Position numbers and translations under genes: made by a program. The notes beneath the pieces are model-generated. The model saw only the letters and a list, made by a program, of their open reading frames with translations. It had not been told where the DNA came from and made no database searches. 64,000 nucleotides of DNA from Betaproteobacteria bacterium (GTDB taxonomy: Bacteria; Pseudomonadota; Gammaproteobacteria; Burkholderiales; JACQAP01): assembly GCA_016194905.1 (NCBI GenBank), contig JACQAP010000014.1, positions 123,863-187,862 of the forward strand. The letters are read 5' to 3'. Shown one piece after another: positions 43,438 to 51,799 of this stretch (positions are counted from its first letter, which is position 1; the number at the start of each line of letters is the position of its first letter).

Positions 43438-45477
43438 GTGTCCTCGAATCCAGTACCGCCGGTTGCCCGGCGCACGCCGGTCGTCTCCGAAGTCCACGGC
43501 GAACGCCGGGTAGACGACTATCATTGGCTGCGCAACAAGGGCAGCTGCCCCGTGAATGCCTATCTCAGGGCGGAGAACGCCTATACGGCGGCGATGATGA
43601 AGCCGTCGCAACGCCTGCAGGATACGCTGTATCGGGAAATGCTGGCGCGCATCAAGGAAACCGACGTCGAGGTGCCTTATCGCGACGGCGACTACTTCTA
43701 CTATTCGCGCACCCGCAAGGGCAAGCAGTATCGCATCTTCTGCCGCCGCCGCGGCGGTGTAGACGCGCCTGAGCAGATCGTTCTCGACGCCAATCAGGCG
43801 GCGAAAGGGCACAGGTTCTATTCCCTGGGTGCGTTCGAAGTCAGCCCGGACGGAAATCTGCTGGCGTTTTCGTCGGACACCACGGGATTCCGCCAGTACA
43901 CGCTGCAGTTGAAGGATCTGCGGAACGGCCGCGTTTTGCCAGACCGGATCGAAAAAGTGCGCTCGATCGCCTGGGCATCCGACAACCGCACGTTGTTCTA
44001 TGTCAGGGAAGACGACGCCAAGCGCGCCCATCGCGTATATCGCCATGTCCTCGGCAGTCACGAAGACCAATTGATTTACGAGGAAACCGACGTGCGTTTT
44101 TCCGTTTCGGTTTCGCGCAGCAGGAGCAACGAATATCTGTTCCTGACGTCCCACAGCGCCACGACGTCCGAAGTGCGCAGCCTCCGGGCGGACGAGCCGC
44201 AGGCGAACCCGGCCCTGATTCTCGCGCGCACGCCGGAACACGAGTACTACGTCGACCATGGTCACGGATTGTTCTACATCGTGACCAACGACAAGGGGCG
44301 CAATTTTCGCCTGGTGACCGCGCCGGCGGACGATCCGTCGCCGTCTCGCTGGACGGAAGTCATCGCGCAACGCAACGACGTGATGCTGGACGGCGTGGAA
44401 GTCTTTGCGCGCCACCTGGTTGCGCACGAACGCGCAGGGGGTTTTCCGCGTCTGCGCGCGATCCGCCTGGCGGACCGAAGCGAGCACTTGATCGACATGC
44501 CCGAACCCGTGTACTCGGTCGGCGGTGGCGCGAACATGGAGTTCGACACCGACGTGTTCCGATTCCACTACGACTCCTACATCACGCCCGATTCCGAATA
44601 CGACTATCACCTGGACAGCCGGCAAAGAACCTTGCTGAAACAGCGTGAGGTAAAACGCTACGATGCGTCGAAATATCGTTCGGAATTGCACTACGCCGTG
44701 GCCCGCGACGGAACGCGCATTCCGATATCGCTGGTCTACAGGATAGACCGGCGGCGCGAGGCTCCGCAGCCGCTGCTGCTATATGGATACGGCGCGTACG
44801 GCTATTCGCTCGATGTCGATTTCAGCTCCACCCGGCTTTCCCTGCTGGATCGGGGCGTGATCTTCGCGTGCGCGCATGTGCGGGGCGGCGGGGAGATGGG
44901 CAAGCACTGGCATGACGAGGGCCGCATGCTGCAAAAGATAAACACCTTTACCGATTTCATCGCCTGCGCGGAACACCTGGTCAGGGAGCACTACACCGAG
45001 CCGTCCAGGCTCGTGATCGAAGGCGGCAGCGCCGGCGGATTGCTGATGGGCGCGGTGACGAACCTGCGGCCCGAGTTGTTCCGCGCGGTGGTCGCGGAGG
45101 TGCCGTTCGTGGACGTGATCAACACCATGCTCGATGCGACCCTGCCGCTTACCACCGGCGAATACGAGGAGTGGGGCAATCCGAACGACAAGGCGTATTA
45201 CGACACCATGTCTTCGTATTCGCCCTATGACGACCTGGCGAAAAAAAATTATCCGGCAATGCTGGTGGAGACTTCGCTGAACGACAGCCAGGTCATGTAC
45301 TGGGAGCCGGCGAAATACGTGGCGAAGTTGCGCACACTGAAAACCGACGGCAATCCCCTGCTGTTGCGCGTGAACATGGACGCGGGCCATGGCGGCGCAT
45401 CCGGGCGCTACGATTATCTCAAGGAAATCGCGTTTACCTACTCGTTCATCCTTGGCACGGTGGGCATCGTCCGCTGA
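43438..45477 (+). CDS. ptrB: oligopeptidase B (S9 family serine peptidase)
   Basis: A 679-residue prolyl-oligopeptidase-type enzyme cleaving short peptides after basic residues. The N-terminus VSEVHGERRVDDYHWLRNKG caps the fold; residues about 75-400 form the seven-bladed propeller. The C-terminal hydrolase domain has LLLYGYGAYGYSLDVDFSST, the nucleophile in IEGGSAGGLLMGA (Ser in GGSAGG), the Asp in TSLNDSQVMYWEPAK and the His in DAGHGGASGRYDYLKE. A Glu-rich acidic site expected for oligopeptidase B is consistent with TGEYEEWGNP. Translation starts at GTG 43438 behind CAGGAG. Confidence 0.95.
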   Translation: MSSNPVPPVARRTPVVSEVHGERRVDDYHWLRNKGSCPVNAYLRAENAYTAAMMKPSQRLQDTLYREMLARIKETDVEVPYRDGDYFYYSRTRKGKQYRIFCRRRGGVDAPEQIVLDANQAAKGHRFYSLGAFEVSPDGNLLAFSSDTTGFRQYTLQLKDLRNGRVLPDRIEKVRSIAWASDNRTLFYVREDDAKRAHRVYRHVLGSHEDQLIYEETDVRFSVSVSRSRSNEYLFLTSHSATTSEVRSLRADEPQANPALILARTPEHEYYVDHGHGLFYIVTNDKGRNFRLVTAPADDPSPSRWTEVIAQRNDVMLDGVEVFARHLVAHERAGGFPRLRAIRLADRSEHLIDMPEPVYSVGGGANMEFDTDVFRFHYDSYITPDSEYDYHLDSRQRTLLKQREVKRYDASKYRSELHYAVARDGTRIPISLVYRIDRRREAPQPLLLYGYGAYGYSLDVDFSSTRLSLLDRGVIFACAHVRGGGEMGKHWHDEGRMLQKINTFTDFIACAEHLVREHYTEPSRLVIEGGSAGGLLMGAVTNLRPELFRAVVAEVPFVDVINTMLDATLPLTTGEYEEWGNPNDKAYYDTMSSYSPYDDLAKKNYPAMLVETSLNDSQVMYWEPAKYVAKLRTLKTDGNPLLLRVNMDAGHGGASGRYDYLKEIAFTYSFILGTVGIVR

Positions 45478-45496
45478 CCGGACGATATCGGCGGCG

Positions 45497-45865
45497 TTAC
45501 TGGCCTTCGAAGGGGACGTAGCCCGGCTTGGCCTTGCATTTGGCCGGAATGCGCGAAGAGATCGCGGGGCGTTTCTCCGAGAAGGTATCCAGGAAAATCG
45601 TCGTCGGAACGTCGGCGGTCTTGTTGTTCACCCGATGTTCTCCGGGCGCCTTGAGATCGCCCTCGATCACGTCGCTCTCGTTGGGATAGGGGCCGGCGAC
45701 CCACTCATACAGTCCGTAGCCGGCCTTCATTTGCAGAATGAAGAAGCCGCACTCGTTGTTCTTCCAGATGACCATGCCTTCGTCGGCGCGCGCAACGCCT
45801 GCCGCGGTACCCGCCACGATCGCTAGAACCGCGGCGGCGAGCCGCGCCGGTTTGCCTGCATTCAT
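45497..45865 (-). CDS. small secreted protein, third of three tandem paralogues
   Basis: A 122-residue exported protein (signal peptide to VARA). The mature part, GMVIWKNNECGFFILQMKAG then YGLYEWVAGPYP, is the most divergent of three adjacent paralogues: it keeps the IW-C-FF- L-YEW-GP-P frame but loses the IPRQC motif (IPAKC instead). The function is unknown. Its start overlaps the stop of the middle paralogue (ATGA), so the two are co-translated. Confidence 0.8.
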   Translation of the reverse strand: MNAGKPARLAAAVLAIVAGTAAGVARADEGMVIWKNNECGFFILQMKAGYGLYEWVAGPYPNESDVIEGDLKAPGEHRVNNKTADVPTTIFLDTFSEKRPAISSRIPAKCKAKPGYVPFEGQ

Positions 45866-46245
45866 CCCGTGATTGCCTCGAATTCCTTCTTCCTCTTGCA
45901 TTGACGCGGTATTTTCTTGTCCATCAGCGATTTCGGCAGGTCGAATGTTTCCGAATACACCATGGTCGGCTTGCCTTCGGTCTTGTTCTCGATCTTGCGC
46001 GTGCCGAAGGCGGAAAGCTTGCCCTCGAAAACATTGCCGACCATCGGACTCGGTCCGCCCAGGAACTCGAACAGTGCGTATTGCTCGCCGATTTTCAGCA
46101 CGAAGAAAAAGCAGCTCGGATCGCGCCAGATCAGTTCGCCGGTCTGCGACGGCGGCTGGTTTTCGGTCTCCGCGACAAGCGGATTGACGAACAGCAGGCT
46201 CAACAGCAGGGCCTGGACAATTTTTCGAGGCATGGGAAATCGCAT
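45862..46245 (-). CDS. small secreted protein, middle of three tandem paralogues
   Basis: About 127 residues, signal peptide to PLVA. The mature part shares with the first paralogue LIWRDPSCFFFVLK, LFEFLGGPSPMVGNVFEGKL, RKI-N-TEGKPTMVYSETF and KKIPRQC-KKEFEA. Two cysteines (one in DPSCFFF, one in PRQC) are conserved and could form a disulfide. ATG 46245 is used; ATG 46233 is an alternative. The function is unknown. Confidence 0.83.
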   Translation of the reverse strand: MRFPMPRKIVQALLLSLLFVNPLVAETENQPPSQTGELIWRDPSCFFFVLKIGEQYALFEFLGGPSPMVGNVFEGKLSAFGTRKIENKTEGKPTMVYSETFDLPKSLMDKKIPRQCKRKKEFEAITG

Positions 46246-46398
46246 GGGAAACCCTGGCGAGATGGAAGCCCCGGCCCGTCCGGGCGAAAACGCCCGGATG
46301 GCCGCCGATGGAACTGTGCGGATGATACCCCCCTGGCGACCGGCCCGGCAAACCACCAGGTCGGAGGAGGGCAAAGCCTGATCGGGGAGGTGCCGGTG

Positions 46399-46767
46399 TC
46401 ATTCCACCTCGAGCGCTTCGAATCCCTTCTTCTTGCGGCACTGCCTGGGAATCTTCTTTTCCATCTGCTTCTTGGTATCGGTGAAGGTTTCGGAGTAGGC
46501 CATGGTCGGCTTGCCCTCCGTCACGTTCATGAGCTTGCGGCCGCCGAAGCCGGTCAGTTTGCCCTCGAAAACGTGGCCGACCAGCGGGCTGGGTCCGCCC
46601 AGGAATTCATACAGGCCAAATCCTTCAGGCGTCTTGAGGACGAAAAAAAAGCAACTGTCGTCGCGCCAGATCAGCGTCCCCTGGGTCGAGCCGTCCTCGG
46701 CGGCCCCCGCCAACGGGGCGGAGAATAGCGCGGCGAACGTGGCGATGGCGATGATGCGGAAATGCAT
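46399..46767 (-). CDS. small secreted protein, first of three tandem paralogues
   Basis: A 122-residue exported protein (signal peptide to LAGAA) with LIWRDDSCFFFVLK, LYEFLGGPSPLVGHVFEGKL, TEGKPTMAYSETF and MEKKIPRQCRKKKGFEALE. The start follows GGAGAG. About half of its mature residues are identical to the middle paralogue. The small beta-rich pattern with two Cys gives no known fold by eye. It stands at the head of the cluster and is 153 bases from the middle copy. Confidence 0.83.
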   Translation of the reverse strand: MHFRIIAIATFAALFSAPLAGAAEDGSTQGTLIWRDDSCFFFVLKTPEGFGLYEFLGGPSPLVGHVFEGKLTGFGGRKLMNVTEGKPTMAYSETFTDTKKQMEKKIPRQCRKKKGFEALEVE

Positions 46768-46900
46768 GGGCGATCTCTCCTGGCTATGGCTTGTTGCGGG
46801 CTGTCCGCCGGCGACCGCATTGGAGCGGACAGGCAAACGCGGTAAACTCGACCAAGGAGAATACCAAACATGCCGTCCGGCGTGTCCGTGGAGCCACCCC

Positions 46901-47932
46901 ATGAAAGTCATCGACCTGCGCAGCGATACCGTGACCAAGCCCACCGTCGACATGCGCGCCGCCATGCTGGCAGCCGAAGTCGGCGACGACGTCTATGGAG
47001 AAGACCCGACCGTCAACCGGCTGGAAGCCCTGGCCGCCGCCATACTCGGCAAGGAAGCGGCACTCTTCGTCTGCAGCGGAACGCAGAGCAACCTGCTGGC
47101 GCTGCTGTCGCATTGCGAGCGCGGCGATGAATACATCGTCGGCCAGCAGGGGCACACTTACAAATACGAGGGCGGCGGTGCCGCGGTGCTTGGCAGCGTC
47201 CAGCCGCAACCGCTCGACTACGAGCCGGATGGTTCGCTCGATCTCGGTCGCGTCGAATCCGCAATCAAGCCGGACGATCCGCATTTCGCCAGGACGCGGT
47301 TGCTCTGCCTGGAGAATACGCAGGGCGGCAAGGTGCTGCCGCTCGACTACCTGAAACGGGCACAGGAATTCACGCGTGCGCGCGGACTCGGTTTGCATCT
47401 GGATGGCGCACGCGTATTCAACGCGGCTGTGCATCTGAAGGTTCCGGTCACCGAGATCAGCCGGTATTTCGACTCCGTGTCGGTTTGTCTGTCGAAAGGC
47501 CTCGGCGCACCGGTCGGATCGGTGCTGTGCGGATCGAAGCCACTCATCGCCAAAGCGCGGCGCTGGCGCAAAGTCGTCGGCGGCGGCATGCGTCAGGCCG
47601 GCGTGCTCGCGGCGGCCGGCATTTATGCGCTCGAACACAACGTCGAGCGCCTCGCCACCGACCACGAAAACGCGCGCGCACTGGCGCAAGCCCTTTCGTC
47701 CATCGAGGGCGTGACGGTTGCGCCGGGCGGCGCGCAGACCAACATGGTTTACATCAACGTCGAACCGCAGCGCTCGGTCAGGATGCGCGAGGTTCTGAAG
47801 GGCCAGGGCATGCTGATCAGCGGCCAGGGCAGCATCCGCCTGGTCACGCATCTCGATATCGACCGCGCCGACATCGATCGTTTCGCCGCCGCGGTCCGAG
47901 AGTCGCTCTCCGCCGCCGCGAAGGCGGCATGA
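46901..47932 (+). CDS. ltaE: low-specificity L-threonine aldolase
   Basis: A 343-residue PLP fold-type I enzyme that cleaves threonine and related beta-hydroxy amino acids to glycine and an aldehyde. PLP Lys199 is in VCLSKGLGAPVGS, Asp168 in LHLDGARVFNAA contacts the pyridine nitrogen, and His85 in GQQGHTYKYEGGG stacks on the ring. The start MKVIDLRSDTVTKPT is standard. The residues surrounding the site are conserved, so the enzyme is expected to be active. It ends shortly before a CTAGGGG repeat. Confidence 0.96.
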   Translation: MKVIDLRSDTVTKPTVDMRAAMLAAEVGDDVYGEDPTVNRLEALAAAILGKEAALFVCSGTQSNLLALLSHCERGDEYIVGQQGHTYKYEGGGAAVLGSVQPQPLDYEPDGSLDLGRVESAIKPDDPHFARTRLLCLENTQGGKVLPLDYLKRAQEFTRARGLGLHLDGARVFNAAVHLKVPVTEISRYFDSVSVCLSKGLGAPVGSVLCGSKPLIAKARRWRKVVGGGMRQAGVLAAAGIYALEHNVERLATDHENARALAQALSSIEGVTVAPGGAQTNMVYINVEPQRSVRMREVLKGQGMLISGQGSIRLVTHLDIDRADIDRFAAAVRESLSAAAKAA

Positions 47933-47939
47933 GACGCAG

Positions 47940-48075
47940 GGACTAGGGAATAGGGGCTAGGGGTTTGGGAGTAAAACACTAGCGCCTCACCCCATCAAAT
48001 CGATTAACTTCAGCATCAATACAACCAAACTCTTTGCTAGCCCCTAGCCCCTAGCTAGCCACCAGCCACTAACCA
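47940..48075. repeat. CTAGGGG-type palindromic repeat copy 3 with adjacent CACCAGCCACTAACCACC tract
   Basis: GGGACTAGGGAATAGGGGCT at the left pairs with CTAGCCCCTAGCCCCTAGCT near 48038-48056. A stretch of near-repeats (CCACCAGCCACTAACCACC, AATCACCGACC) follows up to the NYN gene start; similar CACCAATCACCAGTCAC sequence precedes nrdR at 59520. Confidence 0.75.
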
Positions 48076-48092
48076 CCAATCACCGACCCTCA

Positions 48093-48953
48093 ATGAGCAA
48101 CCAGAGCGACACCCGCAACATGGCGGTGTTCTGCGATTTCGAGAACCTCGCACTCGGCGTGCGCGAGGCCAAATACGACCGCTTCGACATGAAGAAAGTG
48201 CTCGAGCGCCTGCTGGTCAAGGGCAGCATCGTCGTCAAGAAGGCGTACTGCGACTGGGAGCGCTACAAGGAGTTCAAGGCGCCGATGCACGAAGCGGCGT
48301 TCGAGATGATCGAAATTCCGCACGTACGGCAATCCGGCAAGAACTCCGCAGACATCCGCATGGTGGTGGATGCGCTCGACCTCTGCTACACGAAAGCGCA
48401 TGTCGACACCTTCGTCATCTTGAGCGGCGATTCCGATTTTTCGCCGCTGGTCTCGAAGCTGCGCGAGAACAACAAGGAAGTGATCGGCGTCGGCGTCAAG
48501 CACTCGACGTCCGACCTGTTGATCGCGAACTGCGACGAGTTCATTTTCTACGACGACCTGGTGCGCAAGGCGCCGCCGAAGCGCCAGCCGCGCAAACGTG
48601 CGGCCGCGAAGCCGGCTGCAGGGGCAAAGGCGCCGGCCGTGGAAACGGCGGATGCCGATGATTCCGCTGATTCCGCGGTGGACGTCAAGACGCAGAAGGC
48701 GCTGGACTTACTGGTGAATACCTTCGACGCGCTGACCGGCGAGCGCGGCGGCGAGGAAAAGATCTGGGGTTCGATGATCAAACAGGCGATGAAGCGCCGC
48801 AATCCCGGATTCAACGAGACTTATCACGGCTTCAAGAGTTTCAACAGCTTGCTCGAAGAGGCCGCCATCCGCGGACTGCTCAAGCTCGAGCACGACGAAA
48901 AGTCGGGCGGCTACATCGTCCGGTCCGCGGAGGCGGGCGAAAGCATCGCCTGA
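48093..48953 (+). CDS. NYN (PIN-like) domain protein with LOTUS/OST-HTH domain
   Basis: A 286-residue predicted RNA-processing protein. The NYN domain (residues about 8-155) has the acidic residues expected of a metal-dependent nuclease: [22 protein letters not shown] and [21 protein letters not shown] basic, Ala/Lys-rich linker ([16 protein letters not shown]) leads to a C-terminal helix-turn-helix, [33 protein letters not shown], the OST-HTH pattern. Such proteins are linked to RNA turnover. The 3' end overlaps the decayed integron integrase by 43 bases, marking the edge of the integron. Confidence 0.9.
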   Translation: MSNQSDTRNMAVFCDFENLALGVREAKYDRFDMKKVLERLLVKGSIVVKKAYCDWERYKEFKAPMHEAAFEMIEIPHVRQSGKNSADIRMVVDALDLCYTKAHVDTFVILSGDSDFSPLVSKLRENNKEVIGVGVKHSTSDLLIANCDEFIFYDDLVRKAPPKRQPRKRAAAKPAAGAKAPAVETADADDSADSAVDVKTQKALDLLVNTFDALTGERGGEEKIWGSMIKQAMKRRNPGFNETYHGFKSFNSLLEEAAIRGLLKLEHDEKSGGYIVRSAEAGESIA

Positions 48954-49410
48954 TCCAAGGGGCTTTGCACGCCGCGTCCGCCGCGATTCAGTACGTGCGT
49001 GTAGATCATGGTTGTGGAAACATCCGAATGACCCAGGAGTTCCTGTACTGTCCTTATGTCACGACTGGCATCCGCTTGGGACGTTTTGCGCGAACCAGAC
49101 CATCGAGCCAGTTGAGTTGGGACCCCAGCATCTCTTTGTAGAGAAACAGCAAAGCCGAAAGCGCTTGGTTCTGGGTAGACGCAGCGACGTTTCGATCGGT
49201 GGCCAAGTGGTTCAGGAATGTCGTCACCGCCGCCTCCCCGAGTTCGGAAGGATGGCGTTTGCCGTGGAAAAAGATGAATCGCTTGGTCCAGTGGAGGTAA
49301 GCCTCCTCCGTTCTCCGGCTGTAGTGGAGGCGTCTGATCGCGTCACGCAGCCTATCCAGGAGACGGGGCCCGGAAGTTTCTGTTGACGAATTCCTTGATT
49401 CCGTTAACAT
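48911..49410 (-). pseudogene. intI: integron integrase with large internal deletion
   Basis: The N-terminal segment (49410 down to about 49060) reads [40 protein letters not shown], up to [10 protein letters not shown], the SAM-like DNA-binding domain of IntI integrases. The frame then stops. In another frame the sequence resumes as [20 protein letters not shown] then [16 protein letters not shown], the exact C-terminus of IntI including the catalytic Tyr. About 170 residues between, with the catalytic Arg, Lys and His-x-x-Arg and the IntI-specific patch, are missing. The start still has GGAGGTGG upstream. It lies divergent to the attC array, as in true integrons, so this is a fossil integrase. 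Confidence 0.92.
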
Positions 49411-49597
49411 TATTCCACCTCCACGCAGCCTATTTCGTAATACGGCGGCAAATAACCCGACTTAGCATGGGCTGTATATAAAAACAGTATGCGAGAAATT
49501 GGGAAAAATCAAGAGCCTTCCCGCTGTTCTAAGAGGGACGTGCCGGGATACACGGCGTTTCGGAAGTCGAATTCACGTTAGACGCCGGGATTGACCA
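49411..49597 (+). other. integron primary site (attI) region
   Basis: The 187 bases between the integrase start and the first cassette gene. A GTTAGAC core at 49577-49583 fits the attI/R' insertion point (G|TTRRRY), and the first cassette begins there. No confident cassette promoter was recognised, although an AT-rich ATATAAAAACAGTATG stretch at about 49475 could supply a -10 element. Confidence 0.65.
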
Positions 49598-50110
49598 GTG
49601 CAGCCGCTCGCAATCTACTTGGGAGAACTCGCCACACAGATATCGTTCGCGAAGCATGCTTTCTCGAGCTTCCAGCGAGCACAAAGGCGAAGGCAAGTAC
49701 TGCCGATCTTCTACCACGCCCATCACTTTCTCGTGCACGCCTCAAATATCGACAAACTACTTGACGTCAGTCCCAATAGTGCTCGCGGACGCATTCTCAA
49801 ACCGCTGCTCGCCGAGATGCGCATAGATCTCAAGTCGTTCCGCCGTTTGCGCAACCACCTCGAGCATTTTGACGAGCGTCTAGACCGCTGGATCGCCGGC
49901 TTCCGTGGCGCAGCGTTCTTTGACATGAACGTCGCTACGGGTGCGGTGGGTTTTCCATACAAGCAGGCATTGCGCTCGATTAATGATCGCGTGTTCTGGT
50001 TTCACGGCGAAAAGTACGATCTCGCCGTTCTCCGCGCTGAAATCGGGAAATTAGAGCGCACATTCATTGACCGGCGTCTAACAGCACGCCCCACGCGGAC
50101 GCGCGCATGA
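49598..50110 (+). CDS. hypothetical cassette protein 1
   Basis: A 170-residue predicted cytosolic protein, largely helical (IYLGELATQISFAKHAFSSF, LAEMRIDLKSFRRLRNHLEH, LRAEIGKLERTF). It is not recognised. The RNHLEHFDERLD segment resembles HEPN-like or abortive-type helical bundles (R-x4-6-H), which often act as RNases or toxins, but this is only suggestive. Translation starts at GTG 49598, 15 bases after the attI-like core, and the stop lies inside attC 1, typical cassette geometry. It is the first cassette and therefore the most recently inserted. Confidence 0.65.
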   Translation: MQPLAIYLGELATQISFAKHAFSSFQRAQRRRQVLPIFYHAHHFLVHASNIDKLLDVSPNSARGRILKPLLAEMRIDLKSFRRLRNHLEHFDERLDRWIAGFRGAAFFDMNVATGAVGFPYKQALRSINDRVFWFHGEKYDLAVLRAEIGKLERTFIDRRLTARPTRTRA

Positions 50111-50165
50111 GCGCCGTGCTTCGCATAGGTCAGTGGGCGCGCGCCGGTGGGCGTGGACGTTAGAC
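50076..50165 (+). other. attC site 1
   Basis: R'' is GTCTAAC (50076-50082) and R' is GTTAGAC (50159-50165), exact complements. Inner arms GCACGCCCCACGCGG and CCGGTGGGCGTGGAC pair with mismatches and offset bases. It is 90 bases long and encloses the stop codon of cassette gene 1. Confidence 0.88.
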
Positions 50166-50177
50166 CTCACCTTAGCC

Positions 50178-50795
50178 ATGGCTTGGAAAATAGAACGTTG
50201 GCTCGCCGATGTTTTTCCCGGAGAGACCGAGATCTACTCCGAGTACCGCAGCCTGCCACCGCGCGAACTCGCGATCGTGAGCGCGGCGGTACTAGATGTC
50301 GCTTTGGCGGAACTGCTTGCCCTTCGACTCATCAATCGAGAAAAAGAGGTCGAAGAGTTTCTCGGCCTCAACGGCGATGGTCGAGCACCAGCGGGTTCAT
50401 TCGGCGCAAGAATTCAACTCGGTTTGCTCGTTGGTCTGCTTACGCCGGACGATGTGGCAATCCTTCGAACGATCAAAGAACTCCGAAATCTTTTCGCGCA
50501 TCGAGTTCGAGTGAACTTTCTGTCGCCCTCCGTGCTCAAGGCAACGACAAATTTACACACGCTGTGGCTCACTCGAAGTGAGGCTCTCATACAGTCGGGT
50601 GCAATGTCTGGAACAACGAAACAGCTCAAGGAGATTGCTCGCCATCTTCCCCACGTCGCGGAGGCTGGCGAAGGTTTGTTGCTATCGGTATTCACCGTGT
50701 ATCAGGCCTACTTCCACCGAATGCACAGTCGAGTGCAACGCCTGAGTAGCGCCATACCCAAGACTGAGGAAAAGAAAATTGCTCGCCTACATTGA
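50178..50795 (+). CDS. MltR-like (mannitol repressor family) cassette protein
   Basis: A 205-residue helical protein similar to the MltR/mannitol-repressor-like family. The sequence RELAIVSAAVLDVALAELLA, GRAPAGSFGARIQLGLLVGL and TPDDVAILRTIKELRNLFAH match that family's core, including the GSFGAKI loop and a RNxFAH end. MltR proteins do not bind DNA by themselves, and their function outside mannitol operons is unclear. It is the sole gene of integron cassette 2, starting 13 bases after attC 1 and ending six bases before attC 2. Confidence 0.8.
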   Translation: MAWKIERWLADVFPGETEIYSEYRSLPPRELAIVSAAVLDVALAELLALRLINREKEVEEFLGLNGDGRAPAGSFGARIQLGLLVGLLTPDDVAILRTIKELRNLFAHRVRVNFLSPSVLKATTNLHTLWLTRSEALIQSGAMSGTTKQLKEIARHLPHVAEAGEGLLLSVFTVYQAYFHRMHSRVQRLSSAIPKTEEKKIARLH

Positions 50796-50801
50796 GCAAA
50801 G

Positions 50802-50858
50802 GCCTAACTCTAAATGCAACGGACCGTCCTCGGCGGCCGTTGATTATTGACGTTGGGC
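50802..50858 (+). other. attC site 2
   Basis: R'' is GCCTAAC (50802-50808) and R' is GTTGGGC (50852-50858). Inner arms TGCAACGG and CCGTTGAT pair. At 57 bases it is a short, classical attC. Confidence 0.9.
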
Positions 50859-51075
50859 GTCAAAGTACGGGTAACGACGATTTAGAATTGGCATACACTG
50901 TCTGAAGTAACCACAAGGACCAGCCGTTGTAGCTGGCATCACGCTTCACCTTCGGGCCTGCAGAGCCTGCCCTTCCGGTACGTTCTGTACCACTCTGCAA
51001 CTGTCGTAACGCGGCACACGCGCGGTATTGTCGAAATACCATTTTTGCGATAGACAACCTTGGAGGGCAATCACA

Positions 51076-51426
51076 ATGAGTAACGATCACGGGATATCCG
51101 CTTCCATCAGTAAATTGCTTCTCGCGGCAGTATTTTCCCTCGCCGCTGCAGGTATCGCTCTTGCCGCTCAAGAAAGCACTATCTTTACTTATGATGGTCA
51201 GGATTTCATCAGAGCACAAACGACTTTGACGACGGAGGACGGCAAGCCCGCGGTCAACACAAAGCTAGATCGCAACTCGCCGGCATACAAGGAGTTAATC
51301 AAGAAGCACTCCTATACAGGCGAAGCAATCCTCTTTGGAAAAAGATGTGATGCCAGCTATGCTCCGCTCGTCAATGCCAGCGGCCATTTGACAGGCGCCC
51401 TGTTCGTGGCACTTTGCAATAAGTAG
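51076..51426 (+). CDS. free-standing secreted Cache-like domain protein (cassette 3)
   Basis: A 116-residue exported protein: signal sequence ISKLLLAAVFSLAAAGIALA, then a single domain with FTYDGQDFIRAQTTLTTEDG, SPAYKELIKKHSYTGEAILF and YAPLVNASGHLTGALFVALC. This YxGxAxLFGKxYxxxYxPLxxxxGxxxGxLFV pattern matches single Cache sensor domains, which normally form the extracellular part of chemoreceptors or kinases. Here no signalling domain follows, so it may be a soluble ligand-binding protein. Strong GGAGGG precedes the start. It is the only gene in its cassette; 217 bases separate attC 2 from the start. Confidence 0.78.
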   Translation: MSNDHGISASISKLLLAAVFSLAAAGIALAAQESTIFTYDGQDFIRAQTTLTTEDGKPAVNTKLDRNSPAYKELIKKHSYTGEAILFGKRCDASYAPLVNASGHLTGALFVALCNK

Positions 51427-51451
51427 GAGGAGGTGTAGGTAGAATAAAGAC

Positions 51452-51529
51452 GCCCAACGCCCGGCTTGCAGCGGAGCCGCAACAGCGCCGCTGCCGCTGT
51501 TGCGGCTCCGCTGCAAGCCGATGTTGGGC
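51452..51529 (+). other. attC site 3
   Basis: R'' GCCCAAC (51452-51458) and R' GTTGGGC (51523-51529) enclose a nearly perfect hairpin: GGCTTGCAGCGGAGCCGC and GCGGCTCCGCTGCAAGCC. 78 bases. It is the clearest attC in the array. Confidence 0.93.
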
Positions 51530-51799
51530 GTCTGTCGGCTGAACCTGGAGTCGTTCTTCGCATGCACCGATGCTCGGCTACCGAATCGGCCTCTGGCTGC
51601 ACGCGCCGGATCCGTTTGCGTCACGTCGCCACTGGCTCTGGTCTCGTTGCGATATCGGCGCGCGTGAGCTGACATCTCCGTTTTCCGGTCGCGTGGACGC
51701 AAGCCGTGGGTTCGCGGCCATGCGAGCGGTGGAGGTTTCCTGTAGGCGATGCTCTGTCGTGAAGGTCACGGTATGCTAGCGTCAATGCCTTCGATCACA
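51530..51799 (+). other. integron cassette 4, no convincing gene
   Basis: The 270 bases between attC 3 and attC 4 hold only short frames. The longest forward one, ATG 51570 to 51779 (69 residues, MLGYRIGLWLHAPDPFASRR), is rich in Arg and Cys and has no recognisable features or good ribosome site. The cassette may be non-coding, carry a small RNA or promoter, or hold a decayed gene. Confidence 0.55.

Noticed and set aside
50860..51219. Minus-strand 119-codon frame in integron cassette 3
   Set aside because: Opposes the cassette orientation and the better-supported Cache-domain gene; no ribosome site or domain.
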